Shown here one piece after another: positions 63,189-64,000 of a DNA stretch of 64,000 nucleotides. The position numbers and the translations under genes are program-made. The notes under the pieces are model-generated. The model was not told the origin of the DNA, made no database searches, and saw only the letters and a program-made list of their open reading frames with translations. The DNA lies in the NCBI RefSeq assembly GCF_016446285.1, contig NZ_CP054140.1, positions 1,407,501-1,471,500 on the forward strand. The letters run 5' to 3'. The DNA is from Desulfobulbus oligotrophicus. GTDB lineage: Bacteria > Desulfobacterota > Desulfobulbia > Desulfobulbales > Desulfobulbaceae. Position 1 is the first letter of the stretch; each line of letters opens with the position of its first letter.

Positions 63189-63674
63189 ATGTACATGCCG
63201 ATTATTGGTACCCTTGGCTATATAGTTTCTCCTGATGGGCGGCAAACCCTGCTTGTTCATCGAAATGCCCGCACTGCAGACCAACATTACGGCAAGTATA
63301 ATGGGCTGGGCGGAAAAATGGAAGCTGATGAAGATGTCGTTGCCTGTATGCGCCGGGAGATCTGGGAAGAGGCCGGTCTTACTTGTGTCGAGCTGCAGCT
63401 GCGCGGGACAATTAATTGGACCGGATTCGGCCCGAACGGGGAGAACTGGCTTGGATTTATTTTTTTGATTACGGTCTTTTCCGGTATCCCCAGGTTAATC
63501 AATGAGGAAGGGGAGCTTGGTTGGCATGCTGTTGATACGCTTGCCACGCTCCCGATGTGGGAAGGAGACCGTTTGTTTTTACCGTTGGTGTTTGATGGAG
63601 ATCCACGTCCATTCCATGGGTACATGCCTTATGCCGGCGGTCAGCCGTTGTCATGGAGTTATTCGCGTCTGTGA
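63189..63674 (+). CDS. Nudix hydrolase (MutT-like)
   Basis: This 161-residue protein has the Nudix box GKMEADEDVVACMRREIWEE followed by AGL (GX5EX7REUXEEXGU). An unusually long C-terminal segment follows (LGWHAVDTLATLPMWEGD and FHGYMPYAGGQPLSWSYSRL), similar to 8-oxo-dGTP diphosphatase-like sequences. ATG 63189 (MYMPIIGTLGYIVSPDG) is chosen; the frame opens at TTG 63177. The substrate is not known; MutT-like 8-oxo-dGTPase is the usual assignment. Confidence 0.85.
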   Translation: MYMPIIGTLGYIVSPDGRQTLLVHRNARTADQHYGKYNGLGGKMEADEDVVACMRREIWEEAGLTCVELQLRGTINWTGFGPNGENWLGFIFLITVFSGIPRLINEEGELGWHAVDTLATLPMWEGDRLFLPLVFDGDPRPFHGYMPYAGGQPLSWSYSRL

Positions 63675-64000
63675 CGACTCTGTTTTCCAAGACAGGTGCC
63701 TTTTTTCGGCTGTAAACAGGAAGGATGGTCATGAATCGAGAAAGCCCGGGGATCCATGCGGTTTCCCGTTGGCCAATGGTTCATCGATTTTAAATGGCAA
63801 CTCGTGTAACCATTCTGATTTATTCAGTATAATGAATGCCTCTCTGTTTTTGGAGGGGATATTTTCAGGTAGCCTGTAAAGTTGTTGCGTACAGACCGCT
63901 TGATTTGTATAGTTACACATACGTTGGAAATTTGTAGTTATTGCCATAATTTCATAAGGTTAGAAGATTTACTTTTTGAATAACTAAAAATGTAAAGGAT
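63675..64000. other. Window end, no supported gene
   Basis: Only short overlapping frames on both strands remain. None has family resemblance or a good ribosome site. AT content rises toward the end, suggesting an intergenic or promoter region for a gene beyond the window. Confidence 0.45.

Noticed and set aside
63729-63947. Minus-strand frame of 72 codons at the window end
   Set aside because: No recognisable domain, weak start and AT-rich context.
1-64000. CRISPR array, insertion sequence, prophage or genomic island
   Set aside because: No regularly spaced repeats, transposase or integrase cluster, and no terminal repeats were seen; xerD is the chromosomal recombinase.

Overview
The window looks like part of the chromosome of a sulfate-reducing member of the Desulfobulbaceae or a close relative (Desulfobacterota). 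The direct evidence is a dsrA-dsrB-dsrD cluster. Supporting evidence is a Gram-negative envelope gene set (bamD, kdsD, tatC, a 17-kDa-type lipoprotein) and a mid-range base composition. No rRNA, tRNA, CRISPR array, insertion sequence, prophage or integrase other than the chromosomal xerD was seen. It reads as a core-genome segment with genes packed on both strands.

Layout: (1) 1-4438 is a translation/RNA-decay block: truB (cut by the window edge), rpsO, pnp, dut and a metallo-beta-lactamase-fold gene. (2) 4468-9920 carries xerD and rpsU on the minus strand, then ddl, serS, tatC, a DUF523 gene and ftsB. (3) 9946-13729 is less familiar: a divergent uracil-DNA-glycosylase-like protein, a small unknown, a large protein ending in a diadenylate-cyclase-like (DAC) domain, and an unknown convergent gene. 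(4) 13943-21045 is dnaG-rpoD-dprA followed by rpe-pgi. rpoD is interrupted by a single-base frame break at a CCC run. (5) 21100-24117 is the dissimilatory sulfite reductase cluster with a perfect hairpin between dsrB and dsrD. (6) 24146-30263 holds birA, an AcuI/YhdH-type reductase and kdsD, then a 792-residue membrane protein with an N-terminal ubiquitin-E2-like (UEV-like) domain, and a divergent PATAN/DUF4388 gene. (7) 30272-39874 holds HAD, HD and YkgJ-type genes downstream of a fused secDF, then larB, a two-gene kinase pair, bamD and trxB-trxA. (8) 40143-49026 holds hemL, an F0-only ATP synthase cluster (atpZ-atpI-atpB-atpE), a nucleoside-phosphorylase-family gene with a frame break at an A10 run, rimO, an HU/IHF gene, rluB, a UbiD-family gene and yjbQ. 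(9) 49054-55835 holds a glycine-zipper lipoprotein, rmuC, cbpM-cbpA, aroK, an unusual GT5 glycogen-synthase-like gene and gap. (10) 55836-64000 opens with a 690-base stretch without a clear gene. It continues with a small CXXCXGXG protein and a minus-strand run (lytic transglycosylase, MoaE-like, HDOD, hybrid histidine kinase, YihY), and ends with a Nudix gene.

How it works together: DsrAB with DsrD carries out the last step of sulfate respiration. The F0 genes supply the membrane rotor of an ATP synthase whose F1 genes must lie elsewhere. rpe, pgi, gap and the glycogen-synthase-like gene point to sugar-phosphate and storage-glucan metabolism.

The most unusual content is the bacterial UEV-like/TM/TPR protein with its divergent PATAN partner, and the DAC-like protein with an altered RHR motif. 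The two homopolymer frame breaks (rpoD and the phosphorylase gene) need checking against raw reads, because at least the rpoD break should be lethal if real. All assignments rest on reading the sequence and recalled family motifs; no search was run.
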